Counted from the first letter of the stretch, positions 36,335 to 49,429 are shown. The stretch: DNA of 64,000 nt from Emydura subglobosa (GCA_007922225.1 ML679969.1:248001-312000); one strand, 5' to 3'. Numbers and translations: made by a program. The notes: generated from the sequence alone by a model not told the origin.

Positions 36335-36410
36335 TGGCATTCTGAGCAGGGAGCTGGACTAGATACCACCTGGGTCCCTTCCATCCCTAATCATCTATGA
36401 TTCTACGAGT
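36335..36410 (+). mobile_element. CR1 3' terminus, sense
   Basis: 'gagctggactagataccacc', 'gggtcccttccatccctaat' and 'ctatgattctacg' form the last part of a CR1 copy. Confidence 0.75.
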
Positions 36411-36721
36411 TGTGGAAGCACTTCTGGGATGGCTCCAGAGACATAGACATAGACAGACAGAAAACAAAGATATTAAACAAGGATTAAGCTCATTTCTCTG
36501 ATCAGTGCCCTCCACAAGCTCCGTTAGTGGGGACATTCAGCATGGAAACCTGGTCTTAAATCAGTTTCCACTTTTCCTTTGCAGTTCACTTGCACAATTA
36601 CTGCTAAAAGACAAACTTTATTCACTTCAGAGGTTGGATTCATTTGGCTAGGCAAATACCCCAGCTTTCTCCAATCTCAGCTGAATCTATGGAGACTGCA
36701 GAAGGGGCTAAAGGGTGATTT
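36411..36721. other. Intergenic, nothing recognised
   Basis: No gene or named repeat was recognised between two CR1 tails. Confidence 0.45.
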
Positions 36722-36810
36722 AGTTGGGTTGGTCCTGCTTTGAGCAGGGGATTGGACTAAATGACCTCCTGAGGTCCCTTCCAACCCTAGTCTTCTATGA
36801 TTCTAGGAGA
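36722..36810 (+). mobile_element. CR1 3' terminus, sense
   Basis: 'ttgagcaggggattggacta', 'gacctcctgaggtcccttcc' and 'cttctatgattcta' match the CR1 tail closely. Confidence 0.85.
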
Positions 36811-37972
36811 ACAACCTTTGTCATGCGATTTCTTGTACCTCCTGCTTCGACTCAGGATATAAAGCCCATCCAGACAGCGCTGCTCGTGCATTTCACTTGT
36901 ATTTTGCCATCTCCACAGCAGGGTGGCAAGCACTGAGAAGTCTGAAAAAGATAAACTATGATAAGGAGGAAACCAATCACATTTGTCTTGAACCGCAAAA
37001 ATGATCCCACTTCAGTGAGGAGCCAAGATTTGATGGTTTTTAATCTATCCATAATTGTTCACCCAGCCCGAAATAATTGGTTTAAGATAAAAATAATAAT
37101 GAACATTTCTACAGCCCTTTTCATCCAAGAACTTTTACAATGAATGAAAGGTAATCAGATACCTAAGTGTCTGTCTGTCCTCTGTCTGTTTGGCTCTGTA
37201 TGGAGCTGGTGTGTTAATTTTTCCATAACTATAACCTCCCTTTTTTTTTTTTAACCATTCCTCACTGGTTGGGCAATTTTTCTTTTTGCCATTAGCTGTG
37301 CAGCCAGCAGAGGAGAGATTAATTCTTCACTTCCTTTTAAATGACCATGCCCCAGGAGGGTTACCAAAGGATTATTTGGTAATAACGATCCAGCAGTTGT
37401 GATATTTGGTAACAGGTTGCAGCATAACCAATACTTTCTAATGACTGGACGCGCTAGGAGCCTTTTAAAGCATCTGTGAGATCAGTCAGTGCACCATCTC
37501 AGAGGGCTCAGTTTCAGGAAGGAGTTTAGCTGCAGAAATGAGCTTTCCTTAGCAAGAAGTTCACCATAAGAAGGTCAGCTCTGGATCCCAAGCCTCGGGC
37601 AATAAAAAGCCATTGTCTTCCATTTCTCTCTTGAATTATGGGTAAGCAACTGTACTGCGGTTGTCATGCTGGGACAGGTCAAGAGTGAGTCCTTCCAGCC
37701 TGGGGGGATTGTTTAACTCTTCCCTGAGTCAGCAGAATAACATCTTTGTGTTTGATGTTTGGGGCCATTTTCAACTTGCCTCTACAGAACTGCTCTAATG
37801 GTTAACCATGACTGCAGATTGATAGCACTTGACTAATTACTGTGCAGGGCATTGTTTCAGCAAGCGGCACTAATCTCTCTGTGCTTGATGCTGTGGTGAT
37901 GGTGCTAAAGGAGAGACAGAATGGAGCACTGCAAAGAGAGGCTTCCAGCTGACACCAGCTCAGTGGGGCTCA
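36811..37972. other. Intergenic, nothing recognised
   Basis: No gene was recognised. A poly(T) run lies at about 37,241-37,251. Confidence 0.45.
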
Positions 37973-38072
37973 ACATTTAGTTGGGGTGGGTCCTGCTTTG
38001 AGTAGGGGGAGGACGAGATGCCCTCCTGGGGTCCCTTCCAACCCTCATCTTCTGTAGTTCTATGATTTGGGG
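37973..38072 (+). mobile_element. CR1 3' terminus, sense
   Basis: 'gtgggtcctgctttgagtag', 'atgccctcctggggtccctt' and 'tctgtagttctatgattt' form a CR1 tail. Confidence 0.85.
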
Positions 38073-38140
38073 GAGGTGGCTCCCAGCTGAGAGCTGTTCA
38101 ATGCAGCTTCCCTTGGGCTGGCAAAGAGAAGGTGCTTCAT

Positions 38141-38423
38141 AGGTACGTCAACACCTGGTCTGGAGATATAATACTCAGATTTGGCAGACGTATGCACCCT
38201 GGCTTTGATTGAGCTACGTGCAGCAGTGTAGCCTGGTGGCATGGGCAGTGGGCAGACGAGCATGTAGGGTCTCATACGAGATCATGCTCGGGGCAGCTAC
38301 CATCCGGCTGACCGGGACAGCACAGCTACACTGCTATTCTCAGAACATGAGCTCAGTCAAAGCTGGGGTGCCAAGTCTCCCCACGCTGGAGATCTCACCT
38401 GCAGGTCCAGTGTAGACAGACCC
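38141..38423. mobile_element. PIF/Harbinger-like MITE, near full length
   Basis: Ends AGGTACGTCAACACCTGG and CCAGTGTAGACAGACCC are inverted. Mirror-image inner blocks ('tgagctacgtgcagcagtgt' and 'cacagctacactgctattct') show the element is palindromic overall. A 3-bp target duplication could not be confirmed. Confidence 0.6.
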
Positions 38424-38561
38424 GTAGCTCAGTCAAGCTTAGTGGGGCTTCTGCTCTCTGGGGTGCGGAGAGGCTCCCACTCTGCTCATGCAGCCGAGGC
38501 TGCCTGTGTGCCACCTGCACATCATCACAACTGAGACCTGGAGGAAGATGCTTAAACCCTG

Positions 38562-38745
38562 GCAGAGACATTTATGGAATAACCTTCCCGTGATTGGCAC
38601 CCATTTCTCTGAGAGAAACCTGCCCATGGTTTCTGGGGGCCTCTCATACACCACTGGAGCAATGTACCCACTGGTAGATTCTCCATCACTTGCCATTTTT
38701 AACTCCAGATTGGGTGTTTGTCTCAAAGATCCGCTCTAGGAATTC
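38562..38745 (+). mobile_element. CR1 LINE 3' region, sense
   Basis: 'tggaataaccttcccgtgat', 'gtagattctccatcacttgc', 'tttaactccagattgggtgt' and 'aaagatccgctctagga' follow the CR1 3' order. The extreme end is missing. Confidence 0.7.
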
Positions 38746-39858
38746 TCCGGCCGGTGCTATCCAGGAGGTGATCACTGTGGTCCCTTGGAATCTACAAATC
38801 CACGTGCCTTAGATATCAGGCGGATCTCTTTCTGAGCATCTTTTCCCAGACAAGTTTCACGTTGTTTCCATGCACAGGCCCACTGCCTGTGTGTGCTCGG
38901 CACAACGTCTTGCCCACGTGCCAAGCCCTCAAGGAACTCAAGGGTCCTTATGTTCACCCAGTTTGTTGTTTCTCTCTAAGTCTGAAGCCCAGCAGTAGAG
39001 GAGAGCACCGCTGCCAATCAGCTGTGGCAGGCTGGCAGTGACAGGGTGTATCTGTATATAGACCCTTACAAGGAAGCTGGCAGCGCTGGAATCAGAGCTG
39101 GCATTGTTCCACAGCTTCTGGGACGAAGAGGCATTCAGCTCTGACACTTGACTGGATAGCACTTGAGAGGCACACTGGAGGAGTTGTAATGGGAGGAAGT
39201 GAGCAGCGGGCGCCATGCGGCCCTGACATGAGCAATGGCTTCATGATGAACGGTTTACAGGAGAGGGAGACGATGACTGGTGCTGCATGGCTGTAATTGC
39301 CCTTGAGATCCACCATGAGCACCTTTAAGGTGTCAGTTGACTCCAGCTGCTTCTTCCATGCCGATCCTCCCAAGCATAGAGAGCATGTTTTAACTCCTAA
39401 CCTAGGAGACACAGGTTAATCCTTAGGGACTGAGACACTTCTACTGGTTCAGCTGGGCCACAGGCTGCTCTGCAGGGTGGTGGCCAGCTTCTGGTTGATG
39501 GGAAAGAAGGTTGACCAGTCCTGACCCACCCATGCTCCCACCTGGCTAGGAATGCTTCCATCCCTACATCCTACTCTCCTGATGTGACCTTCGCTTCCCC
39601 ATTGCCGTCTGCTGACACCTCGCTCAAGCCAGATTGTGTCACCATGTGAGACGAGACAGAAGGATGGGAAATAGCTTCCATGGAGCTTGGTGTGGAGTTG
39701 GGGCTGGGAGCTGAAGAGGTGGCCAGGCAGTAGGGGCACCAGAAGGCCAGGAGCGTTCTGGAGGAGGTGTGGGGAGGTGGACAGGAGGGTACAGGAGTGG
39801 GAAGGGAGCACTCTGGCTGTGGGGTGGGCTGGGATGGGTGGAGAAAAGGGTCGGAAGC
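38746..39858. other. Intergenic, no gene supported
   Basis: A G-rich tract at 39,690-39,850 creates overlapping open frames on both strands. No motif was recognised. Confidence 0.45.
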
Positions 39859-40292
39859 AGAGCTGTGCATATCATAGACCTTTTGGTTCACTGGCAATTC
39901 TGAAGAATTGGGGAAAAATCATTTTGGGCCAAACTGAAAATTAAAAGGTTTTGAAATTTTCAGCGCACTGAGAAGTAAAAAATATCATTTGAACTCAAAT
40001 GAACTGTTTCATGTCGACCATTTTTTAAAAGTATTGTGGTTTCCATAAAATGAAAGGCAATTTTGATATGAAAAGCCATTCCCAACCAAAAAATCCACAT
40101 TTCAAGTCTGAAAATTTCTAAAGGAAACATTTTGATTTTTTCTCAGTTTGCGTTTGCCCGTTTGTTTGTTTTTGTTTGTTGCAACTGAAGCAATTCGGCA
40201 AAACCTACATGAATTTGTGAAATGTTTTAATATCACCAAGTCTGTATTTTTCATTGAACAAAAATTTGTGGTCAAAATATTTCACCCAGCTC
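39859..40292. mobile_element. Palindromic AT-rich MITE (third copy, longer)
   Basis: Ends AGAGCTGTGCA and TTTCACCCAGCTCT are inverted. The interior is a run of self-complementary TTTTGAAATTTTCA and CATTTTGATTTTT motifs. It resembles the 13.6 and 14.2 kb elements but is about twice as long. A TA duplication is not visible. Confidence 0.5.
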
Positions 40293-40699
40293 TTGGTTTG
40301 GAGCCAAATTGGTACTAATCATGTACTCCACACTAGCCCCTTCCAACAAAGGGTCTCAAAGTGATCATGAAAGTAACCCTCTGCCCACACCAGAGCCACT
40401 CTGGAGTGACACAGGTGGAGCAGAGTGAGGCATTAAAATAAATGTACAATAAAGAGGAATGTCCCTCAGTGCTGCTCTATATTCCTTATTCTCTTGGGTG
40501 AACAAAATAATTGAGGATAGCCAGAACAAGAGGAAGGCATAACCCACCCACAAATTAAAGGGGTAATTATTGTTATTTTTTCCACTGGACGGGCTGGCAC
40601 AGGTGCCTGTTCTCATTCACTAAAGTTTGGGATGTTTCCAGTGGCAAAAGAGAATTTTTTAAGGAAAAATCTCTCTGGGAGATGGATATGTTTCATTGT
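40293..40699. other. Intergenic, nothing recognised
   Basis: No gene or named repeat was recognised. Confidence 0.45.
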
Positions 40700-40840
40700 C
40701 CGTATTCCACAGATGGGGAAAGTGAGGTATGGAGAGGGGAATGGGCTTTCCCAGGATTGTATATTGAGTTGGTGGTGGAATGGAAAAACCCAGAGCTCCC
40801 ACTCCCACTCATGTGCTTTAACCAGTAGGCCTTGTTTCCG
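40700..40840 (-). repeat. CORE/MIR-like SINE, antisense
   Basis: 'attccacagatggggaaagt', 'gggctttcccaggattgtat' and 'gtgctttaaccagtaggcct' give the antisense SINE order. Diverged. Confidence 0.65.
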
Positions 40841-42365
40841 ATCACTGATCTCTTTTCTTGGCTCCAGACCCAGTGAAAAGCACTCCAGGCAAGTGTGCTC
40901 ATCCTTAGTTTGCTAAGGATTAACCTGTGGTTTAGTGCCGGACTCCTCAGAGCTCTGTCATTAACACGTTATCCTTTGTGAATGACTCATCCATGTGCCT
41001 GTCTCCAGGAATGCTGACTGTCTGGGAAATGTCAGCCTCCCTGCAGTGGAAATCTCCCTAGAACTCTGTGCAGTAGCTTTGCAGGACCATTTACATATAG
41101 AAACACACAAGGAGATGGAGAGCAGGCACCAAATCAATACAGCGCATGCCCAGAATCTCTCTTTGCTTCCCAGGCAGTTTCTCGGACATATTTGGATGAA
41201 AGAGTTTCTTCCCCCTGCCTGGATTCCCCTTCCTTTTTACCAGGAAGCCAAGTTATGTGTTTGTGACATCACAATCTGCTGGCATGGAGGTTATTCTGAC
41301 ATCATACACTGGCATTGTGACCCCCTGCAGGATACAGCTGGGAAGAAGAGACACTAAAGACCAAGGACCAGATGCTGATCTCAGCTACGCGTGTTTCAAT
41401 ACTGAGTAACGCTGCTAAAATCAGCTGAGCGAGTTCAGATTGATGCTGGTGCAGCGGGGGTCAGAATCTGACCCTTATATTTTCAATATAGTCAGTCAAT
41501 GTGGCAAAACAGACTACGTTTGCTTAGAGACATCTCTGTGTGGCAGAGCAGGTCTGTAGTGACCCCTAGGTCATGGCACTGACACCCCCTTCCCATCCAT
41601 GTCAGGCCAGCATTCTCTGGGTTTATAAAGCACATTTCCTGCCCCAAAAGTGTCAATATTGTTCTGACCCTCTTGGTGCTCTACGTATTGCCTTCCTGCT
41701 CCCTCCCACCTCCTGGGCTAGTCCCTCATCGATTTGTTTGACTTGTATTTGTTTCTTTTTTACTTCTTTCATTTTAACATATTCAAACAGCTGAGAGATT
41801 ACATTGATGGATGCTCTACAGGACAGACAGACAGACAGACACTCTTCCCAGGTTCTAGCTCCCCTGGTAATCATGAACAGCACAGTTCAAAGCAATATTC
41901 AAAAAATCAGAATAGAGAAGCAGGGATTTTCCAAACTGATCCTTATCCCAAGCTCCACTGTCTGGAACTCAGCACTTCCCAGGCATGCGGTCATGGACCA
42001 TCCAATCCAGGAGACGTCTCACTTGTGGATGAGAGACCAAAATCTAATGTACATATCATTTGTCCAGCCTGCCAAAATGCTGTCCCCACTACACAGCAGT
42101 AGCAGCAAAGGTGCTGTGGAACCAAATTCCCAAACTTTCCTGCCCTACACACACACCCACTCACCACACTGAGATGTTAATTTTAGAGTCTAGTCAGGAT
42201 CTGTCACATATATCCCAGCCGCGCTGACCTCTGCACTCCAGGAAGCCACAGGAAGGTCTGGGTGTGTCACAGGTGCCCGAGTCTCTGTTTCTGTTTGCTT
42301 TACACGCTAGACTCCAGCAGAGCTCGTTTCCTGTCCCTCCCTTTTATCCAGTGCACATTCACTGT
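40841..42365. other. Intergenic with small repeats
   Basis: A palindromic repeat lies at 41,367-41,480 ('ccagatgctgatctcagcta' to 'gggggtcagaatctgaccct'). An ACAG microsatellite lies at 41,821-41,842. No gene was recognised. Confidence 0.45.
41821..41842. repeat. (ACAG)n microsatellite
   Basis: About five ACAG units in a row. Confidence 0.85.
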
Positions 42366-42653
42366 GGGCTTGTCTCCACTACGGCTGCTACAGCAGCATA
42401 GCTACAGTGCTGCAGCTGTGCTACTACATCCTCGTGTAGACACGTGCTATAGCCACAGCAGAGTTTTTTCCATCACTGTATTTAACCCACCCCTCCAAGA
42501 GGCAATCGCTTGGTCGACAAAAGAATGACTCTGTTGAAAGTGACGTCGACCTGCGGGTTCAGGTTGGTGGAATTACATCTCTCAGGGGTGAATTTTTCAT
42601 ACCCCTAAATGACATAGCTAGATCAACCTGAGTTTTAGGGGTAGACCAGACCC
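42366..42653. mobile_element. PIF/Harbinger-like MITE
   Basis: The left end GGGCTTGTCTCCACTACG and right end GGGGTAGACCAGACCC are inverted. The interior has 'gctacagcagcatagctaca', 'cctcgtgtagacacgtgcta' and 'agctagatcaacctgag', all typical of the class. No target duplication was confirmed. Confidence 0.6.
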
Positions 42654-43217
42654 GGGAGTTACGATCCTGTCTGGTGTCCATTCTAAACCATATCCACACA
42701 GAAAAAGTGTTACTTACGAACCACCTTGCCACAGTTATCTCAGTGTAACCGTCGAGTGCTTTTTAAAATTGAGTTCACTCAGTGGTGTTAGTTTAACACG
42801 ACTGGGACCCACCCCTAAGATCCATGCGGACGCAGCTTCTTTCCTCGCAGTTGTGCCGGCCGGCCGTGGATTGTGCCAGCTGCCCCTGAAGTCGAGTAGC
42901 ACGTTCAATGCATCAAGGCTCAGGCCTGACATTTCCCCAGTGCTGCACCATGTGAGGCTCCATAAAGCGGCTGGTTTTCCAAGGGTGAGTCCAAGCACTG
43001 TTTGAAAAATCAGGCTCTTTACAGTGTCTCATGGCGAGGCCCCAAAAGATGGAGGCACCCCAAAACACCAGTCACCTAAAGTGTAGGCCTTCGCCCCAAG
43101 ACAGGATAATGCTTTGGACACTGGCTGATCCTCAGGTGGTTTATACATTCAGCAGGAGCAACAAAGGTCTTGTATACAGGGGGAAGTGTTACCAGATAGA
43201 CAGGCCTGACTGACACT
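42654..43217. other. Intergenic, nothing recognised
   Basis: No gene or named repeat was recognised. Confidence 0.45.
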
Positions 43218-43400
43218 TAAAATGTAGCTCACCATGGCTACGTCTCTCCAGGGTGTGAAAAATCCACACCTGACCCCCAGTGTAAACACAGCTATGAGGG
43301 TAGAAGAATGTTCCCTCAGTCCAGCTACAGTCACTCGGGGAGGTGGTGTTCCTACACCGACAGAAAACCCCGTCTGCTGGTGCAGGCCGTGTCTACGCTA
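43218..43400. mobile_element. PIF/Harbinger-like MITE, diverged
   Basis: 'gtgtgaaaaatccacacctg', 'cagtgtaaacacagctatga' and a right end 'ggccgtgtctacgctaa' resemble the element at 43.95 kb. Boundaries are approximate. Confidence 0.45.
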
Positions 43401-43689
43401 ACAGGTGATGAGAGTCCCATAGCTTGGATGTGGTTACACAGTCTAGTTATACCCGTATGGACATGCTCACGCCCTGCTAGTGCTGTCAGGGAAGATCTGG
43501 GGACAGAGGGCTGTTTGTGGCGCTGCAGGAGGAGCAAGCGTTCCAGTCCTAGCTCCTGATGTGTGGCAGGGTTACCTAGTAGTCACATCTGTAACGCGCC
43601 GATGTAGCAAGTGACTGCACCGGCAGGAGAGCCCCCTCCCACATGCACACCACGTTCTGTCCCTGCTGCTTATCCTCACAGCGCTGAGG

Positions 43690-43830
43690 CCAGCTCCCGC
43701 TGGCAGTCACAGCCGTGGAAATAGAAAGTAACCCCACTGACTTCAGGGGAATTACTCCAGACCGACACTGTGCAAGTCAGAGCAGAAATTGGCTTGTGCC
43801 ACGCCAGCGGGAACTGAGTCCTTTCCATTA
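43690..43830. repeat. Palindromic repeat, 'cactgacttcaggggaat' type
   Basis: The core 'taaccccactgacttcaggg' followed by 'gaattactccagaccgacac' places it with the palindromic repeats at 18.6, 20.6 and 41.4 kb. Confidence 0.5.
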
Positions 43831-43946
43831 TGGAGGTGAAGAGGGTCCTCTTTGTGGGTGACTGAGATCGCTATATCTGTGTCACACAGCAGTTACATGA
43901 TTGGCCACGGCTCAGGACCCTTTATCCTGCCCTACCAGGAGCTGGT

Positions 43947-44208
43947 TTAGGCCTGTCTACACTAGGAATTTACATCAGTATAACTATGTCTCTCAGGAGT
44001 ATGAAAAATCCACCCCTCAGAGACGGGTGTAGACTCATCCCTGGTGTAGACAGTGGCCGTGGATCTAACTGTCGCCTCTCAGGAAGGTAGAGCACCTATG
44101 GGACAGGAGAACCCCTCCCAATGGCATAGGTAGCGTCTACACTGAAGCACTACAGCGGTGCAGCTGCAGTGGTGCCGCTGTAGCATTTTAAGCATAGACA
44201 AGTCCTTA
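43947..44208. mobile_element. PIF/Harbinger-like MITE with TTA target duplication
   Basis: A 256-bp element (43,950-44,205) begins GGCCTGTCTACACTAGGAA and ends TAAGCATAGACAAGTCC, inverted relative to each other. Identical TTA triplets flank it at 43,947-43,949 and 44,206-44,208, the canonical TWA duplication of PIF/Harbinger. No transposase is encoded. Confidence 0.8.
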
Positions 44209-46764
44209 GTGCTTGCAACATGAACTTACAGCTTCATCGGTGACGTAGGGAATGGTTTGCTGGCTGTTTCAGAGGCTTTGGGGTTGGTGGATGCCATAGT
44301 TGGAGGGATGTGGATTTGAACTGGTGGGGAGGAAATGGCAGATACGGGCTGTTAGTAGTTGTTAATTAACCCTTTTTCTCCTCATTCAAAGGAACATCTT
44401 CAGTTACACACTGCGAAAATTGAGGAGTCAGAATGGAGAAGGGGTTTGTAGGTGATAAGCTCTTCATGGCTTTTGTTTTAGTACTTCCAATTTAAAAGGA
44501 AGGATTGTTCATTACTACTGTTCTGGACAAGCATGCTATAAACAATCAACTGGGCAATAACCAAGAATCCATTCCAAGAGAGAGTTCTCTGTATTGCTCT
44601 TTTCACAGAAACAAGGGTTTCAACATATCTGGCTCTGTTTGCCAAAGGCAATCATGCAAATGATAAACTTTTCAGAGGCAGTGCAGGCACAATGTACTGG
44701 TGTATGCGAGGATGTAGCAGTGGAATTCATAGCTCCTGCTATACAAAACGTACTGGGTGTGAGCTTTAAATTACTGAACTAACCCTATTTGTGCTGATCA
44801 AAATAGATTTGTTCCAAAATGAGGGGGAAATGCCTCCCCCTGCACATTACAATATCACCAGAATTATCATCCAGTGGTGTGTTTCTGCTGGCGTATCTAT
44901 TACTTCACCCACAAACATTTTTTCTTTCTTTCCTTCTTTCTTTCTTTCACTTCTCATTGTGTTGTGGTTTCAAAGAGTTTGCCCACACTTGAGATTGTTT
45001 CACTGAGGTAGCTGCACTAGGGCACCAGTGTGGATGTGTGGCATTGGTGCAAAATGTGAGTGGCACTCATGCTTTTGAAACCAAAGTAACCCAGAATGGT
45101 CTAAGTTATCTGAGCTGAGGCAGCATTAAAAGTTTAATAGTCTTTTCACCTACGAGGACTCAGTGTCCACTGTCCATTGACTCCCAGGTCTACCATTACC
45201 AGATGGGCACTTCCGAAAATATTAGTGTGGTTGAAGCCACTTTGCATTGCCCCAAACTGTATCTCTGCAAACTGATCTGCATGTGGGTATCACGCCACCA
45301 CAAATCTCTGCTAGGCTTTATAATAGCCCAACTGGCACGAAAGTATCTGACTACGGCTTTAAACAAGTTTATCTAATGAGACAACCTGTGCAGTGTAAGC
45401 CCTCATAGGGGTCAGATTCATTTGTCAAAGGAAAACATCTATGTTTTAAACAAAATAGTTGTTAGGGTGTGAATTAAGGTGTTGGTAATGGGCAGTAAGG
45501 AGTTTTCATCTGAAAGTCACTGGCTCGAATCCAGGCTATACCTGTGATGGCTATTCAGGGGCCTATATAAATGAAAAGGTGGGGTTTTGTCCCAGCCCTG
45601 ATGGATTAGCTGTACCATGGAGATGGAAGTGCCCTTCTTCATAGGGGAGTTATGTCTGGGTCAGGGTTTGGGCAGGGGAAACCACTTGTTTTTTTCTGTA
45701 TATGTTTAGACTAGATTTTCTGATCCTGTTTGAATGTGAGTGAATCAAAGCCAGTGCCTAGATTAGCAGTTACAATCATGTTAATTAACTCCAGTTCACT
45801 GACAATCACTTCAGGACCGCAAACCCTCTGGGGATGAACAATGGCAGTCACCAGGCATGTCAATCTTATCTCTTTCACCAGGACTAAATTGCCTTCTCTA
45901 CCTTTCAAAGGAGAATTATTTAGTGAATGTCTTTCTGGAGCTCTGATCAGGTGAAAGATGTCAGAGTGCTAACAAACATTAGTATTAAGAATATAGTGTC
46001 ATAAAAACTTTCACAACTTATTTGTTCTCTCATTGTGTTTCAAAATATTTGTTAACAGGCAGGAAGGAGTGTGAGTGGGAATACTTACAGCAGGAAAAAG
46101 TGTCAGGCGTGTCTGGAATATACAGCCAGAGATTTAAGGTGTTTTGTAATGCCAAGGTGTTGCTTCTACGGAAATAGAATAAAGCTGACTTCCTGGAATG
46201 CTGGTATAGACGGAGCAATGGAAAGCCCAACAGTCAATCATGTGACCAGTCCTCTTTTGGGCAAGACATGCCAATATCAGATTTCCATACCCATCCCTCT
46301 TTGTTTACATATTGCTCACAAAATGATAAGTCCAGGCATATTCTGATGTATTAGTGACTCATTCCTTTGTATTTACCTATGTTTGCATCAGCTAAGTTGT
46401 TACATGGAAGCATGAATAATCAGCCTGTCTGCAAGAGGATATACACCTACTGACCAAAGCCCTCTGTTCTGCTGGGTCCTGTCAGGTGCATATATTTATA
46501 AGCAGTGAGCAGTGTATCATATAAATGTTAGCTGGTAATTCATTAGAGATGGTAAGGCTGAGGGCAACTGGATGGGTCAAAAAACTGTTACTGGCAAAAT
46601 GAGTCTTCCACTTCCTGGTCAGTGATTCAAAAATGACCCAGGTTCATCGTTCAACTTTAGAGGCTGAAATCTGAAAACTGTTATGTTGCATATGTGAAAT
46701 AAATTGGAGACACTGGCCCCAGTTTATCTAATCACATATTATGTGTTTAACTCTGAGTATGAGC
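44209..46764. other. Intergenic, no gene supported
   Basis: A CTTT-rich microsatellite lies at 44,919-44,949. No exon or named repeat was recognised in the remainder. Confidence 0.45.
44919..44949. repeat. (CTTT)n microsatellite
   Basis: An imperfect TTTC repeat of about 31 bp. Confidence 0.85.
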
Positions 46765-46988
46765 TTAATAATAATAGTGCCTAGCTCTTTTCATCAATAG
46801 ATCTCAAAGTGCTGTACAAAGAAGGTCTGTATCGTTATCCCCATCTTACAGATGGGCAAATTGAGGCATGGAGAGATGAGATGACTTGCCTATGGTCCAC
46901 CAGCAAGCTAGTAGCAGAGCCCAGAATAGCACCCAGGTCTCTTGTATCTTAGTCCATTACTCTAGCCATTAGACCCCACTGCTCCATT
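46765..46988 (-). repeat. CORE/MIR-like SINE, antisense, near complete
   Basis: 'agtgcctagctcttttcatc', 'atctcaaagtgctgtacaaa', 'catcttacagatgggcaaat', 'agatgacttgcctatggtcc' and 'ctctagccattagaccccac' run in full antisense order. This is one of the most complete SINE copies here. Confidence 0.8.
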
Positions 46989-49429
46989 TGTATTCAACAA
47001 GGCACTTAAGCACATGTATAAGCATTTTTCTGACTTGGATCCTTTAAGGGTAGCTCCTTAAAAAGGTATGTGTCAGAGAAACTACCAAAATTGGCCCGCT
47101 TGTTGCCAGTCTCAGCAGAAAGGCCAAAATGAGTGAACAATGGAAATCTCTTCCCACCCACAAAAGCAACCCCTCCAGCTCAGAACAGGGGCATCTTGGT
47201 GGGGGATGAAAAACTGAGAGCAACTTGCAGTGCTGCTGTCCCTGAGTTGGGGACACAGAAGTCCAGTTTCCGCACTGCCAGGCTAACACCTTTCACCAGC
47301 ACTGCATAGAGAAGTAGAGGGAAAAGGCCAGATTTTGTTTTGTTTAATGGAATATTGAATCCTTCCCATAGTGCACATGTACCAACTGAAACTGAAAAAA
47401 ATTGGATGGTGTCTCTGCAAACCTGTAGTAACTTAGTTAGAAACATGCATTCTACATATATTATTAATAGCTTGCCTACCCACCTACACAGAAGGATTGG
47501 ACTAGCAAACATCCCTTAAATCCCCATGTAGATGATGGACCAGTCTTACTCAGCACAAAGGGGGATTACTGCCTCTGTATTTACAAAGACCCTATAATTT
47601 CCCCTCCATCAGCACATGCTCATTATTTTCTCTAGTAAGATTGTCTTCTACCACCTTCCTTTAAAGGGAAGAAATGCAGGGTTTCCCAAGGTAACAAATA
47701 AAGATTGTCATCATCTTAGTGCCATTAGGAGTAATCCCCATATCAATATTCCCCCACCCTCACCTTTTATGTCCATGCAAGAGACAGACAGGTCCATGGA
47801 TTGTTGAAGACGGTGAGGAGTCAGTGAACATGCATCCTGTCACATAGACACTGTAAAAATGTTTTCCCTCCCTCCCACCCTTCCTGGTGTTTCACAAAGA
47901 TTTATTGACCCAAGGTTTTAAAATAATCTAGATCAAGATGCCCTGATGCAGAAGGCAGACTTTACAAAGCCTGCCTCCCCGTGTGATCTGATCAGATAGA
48001 AGGTGCTCCAAGGGTCTCAGCTTACCCCCATTGCAGACAATGGCAAAGATCTTGTTGATTACAAATTTCCATCAGAAAATGCTGATTTGTCAAACCTAAA
48101 ATATTTCACAAAAATATTTAGTCAAGCCACAGGCAGGACAGTTTGGACAGAAACCTGGTCTCCAGTGCCAGGGCAGTCTGCATGACAGGGCTGCCCGGGA
48201 TCCCAGAATCTCTTGGAGCCCTTGTGTGAAATTCATATGATTCTTGACAGTTTTATGGTGGCTACTTAGAGATGAGTTACAGTGAAACACTGACCTCAAT
48301 CATGCCAAGCTCACTTAGCTGTCGGGGTTCTAGGGAGCATACATGTCATGTGTCCGTGTTTCCTAAATGAACATTTTTGGAATCCCTGGTTCTTAGAAGC
48401 TTAGAAAAATCTGGTTTTAGCCTGAATCTGTCTGAAACAAAATTTCAAAATGACAAAATTTCCTGGGAACTGGAAATTCTGAATTCTGGCTTTCTCAGCT
48501 CCTGATTGACAGGTTCAATGAGTAGTAAGCAATCCAATGGAGGAACAGATGGGGGAGATGAACTCTCTCCATTGAAAAGGGTGAGAGGATAGCAGAATGT
48601 CTCCAGATTTATATTAGTGAAGCTTAAAAACATGCACAAGATTTGGAAAGGATAAATCCTGGTGCTACAGGGCCTAGGATTGTTTCTGTGGTAGGGGTTA
48701 GGAAGACATTGCCCACTGTGGTGTTGTTTTTCCCGTTCATCTGCTGCTGACTGCTGTCAGAGACAGGATCTGATGAGATCTGGCAATTCACTGCCATCTT
48801 TTATCAATGGTCACAACTATAGCATATGCAGGTGTTTCTTATTTATTTGTTTTGTTCTGATGCTTTAAAGTCCCAGGAAAGTGCATTGATACCAGCACTG
48901 TGCAATGTCCTAGAGTTTATTGATTTGCTTAGTGTGAACTTTTTACAGAGCTTTTTACTTTTTAATTTCTACAGGAAATTAAAATTCATTTATCCTGTTT
49001 ACTCAGTGATCCTAGTCACGCACAGGGCTAAATCTGTAGCAGATTTCAAAATGCCAATCACAGCTACATGCTCAAGAGTTCTTTTGCTGTCTCTCTCTTA
49101 TATTAGTATTCAACCTCTGGTCCTGGCCAGATTTATTGTTATTCAGTAATGGGTGATTTCCCTCTGTTCTTTTCACTCTGCTGGGGAAGGGACCCGGCTA
49201 CTTGGAGCAAAGGGGGTGGGAAAAATATAGTTTGTTTTCATTGCATGAAGTATGGAATAGAATCAGTGTCTGTGGCGAGTGTGGTAGCCTCCAGCAGACT
49301 GAGCAAAAATCTCTTTCCAACAGAGGAGCCAGCCTCATCTTTATGCTCAGCAGGTGCAGCGAGCTGTTGAAAATTCACAACGAAGTCAGGGAGGGATGAA
49401 AACACAACAGGAGACACTGTACTTTGAAA
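46989..49429. other. Upstream flank of SLC2A1, no element recognised
   Basis: No exon was recognised. A fragment with 'gaaacaaaatttcaaaatga' near 48,434 recalls the AT-rich palindromic MITEs. In mouse, an enhancer lies about 2.7 kb upstream of the SLC2A1 promoter (from memory of published work). The corresponding position here is near 47.6 kb, but I cannot identify it by eye. Confidence 0.4.
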
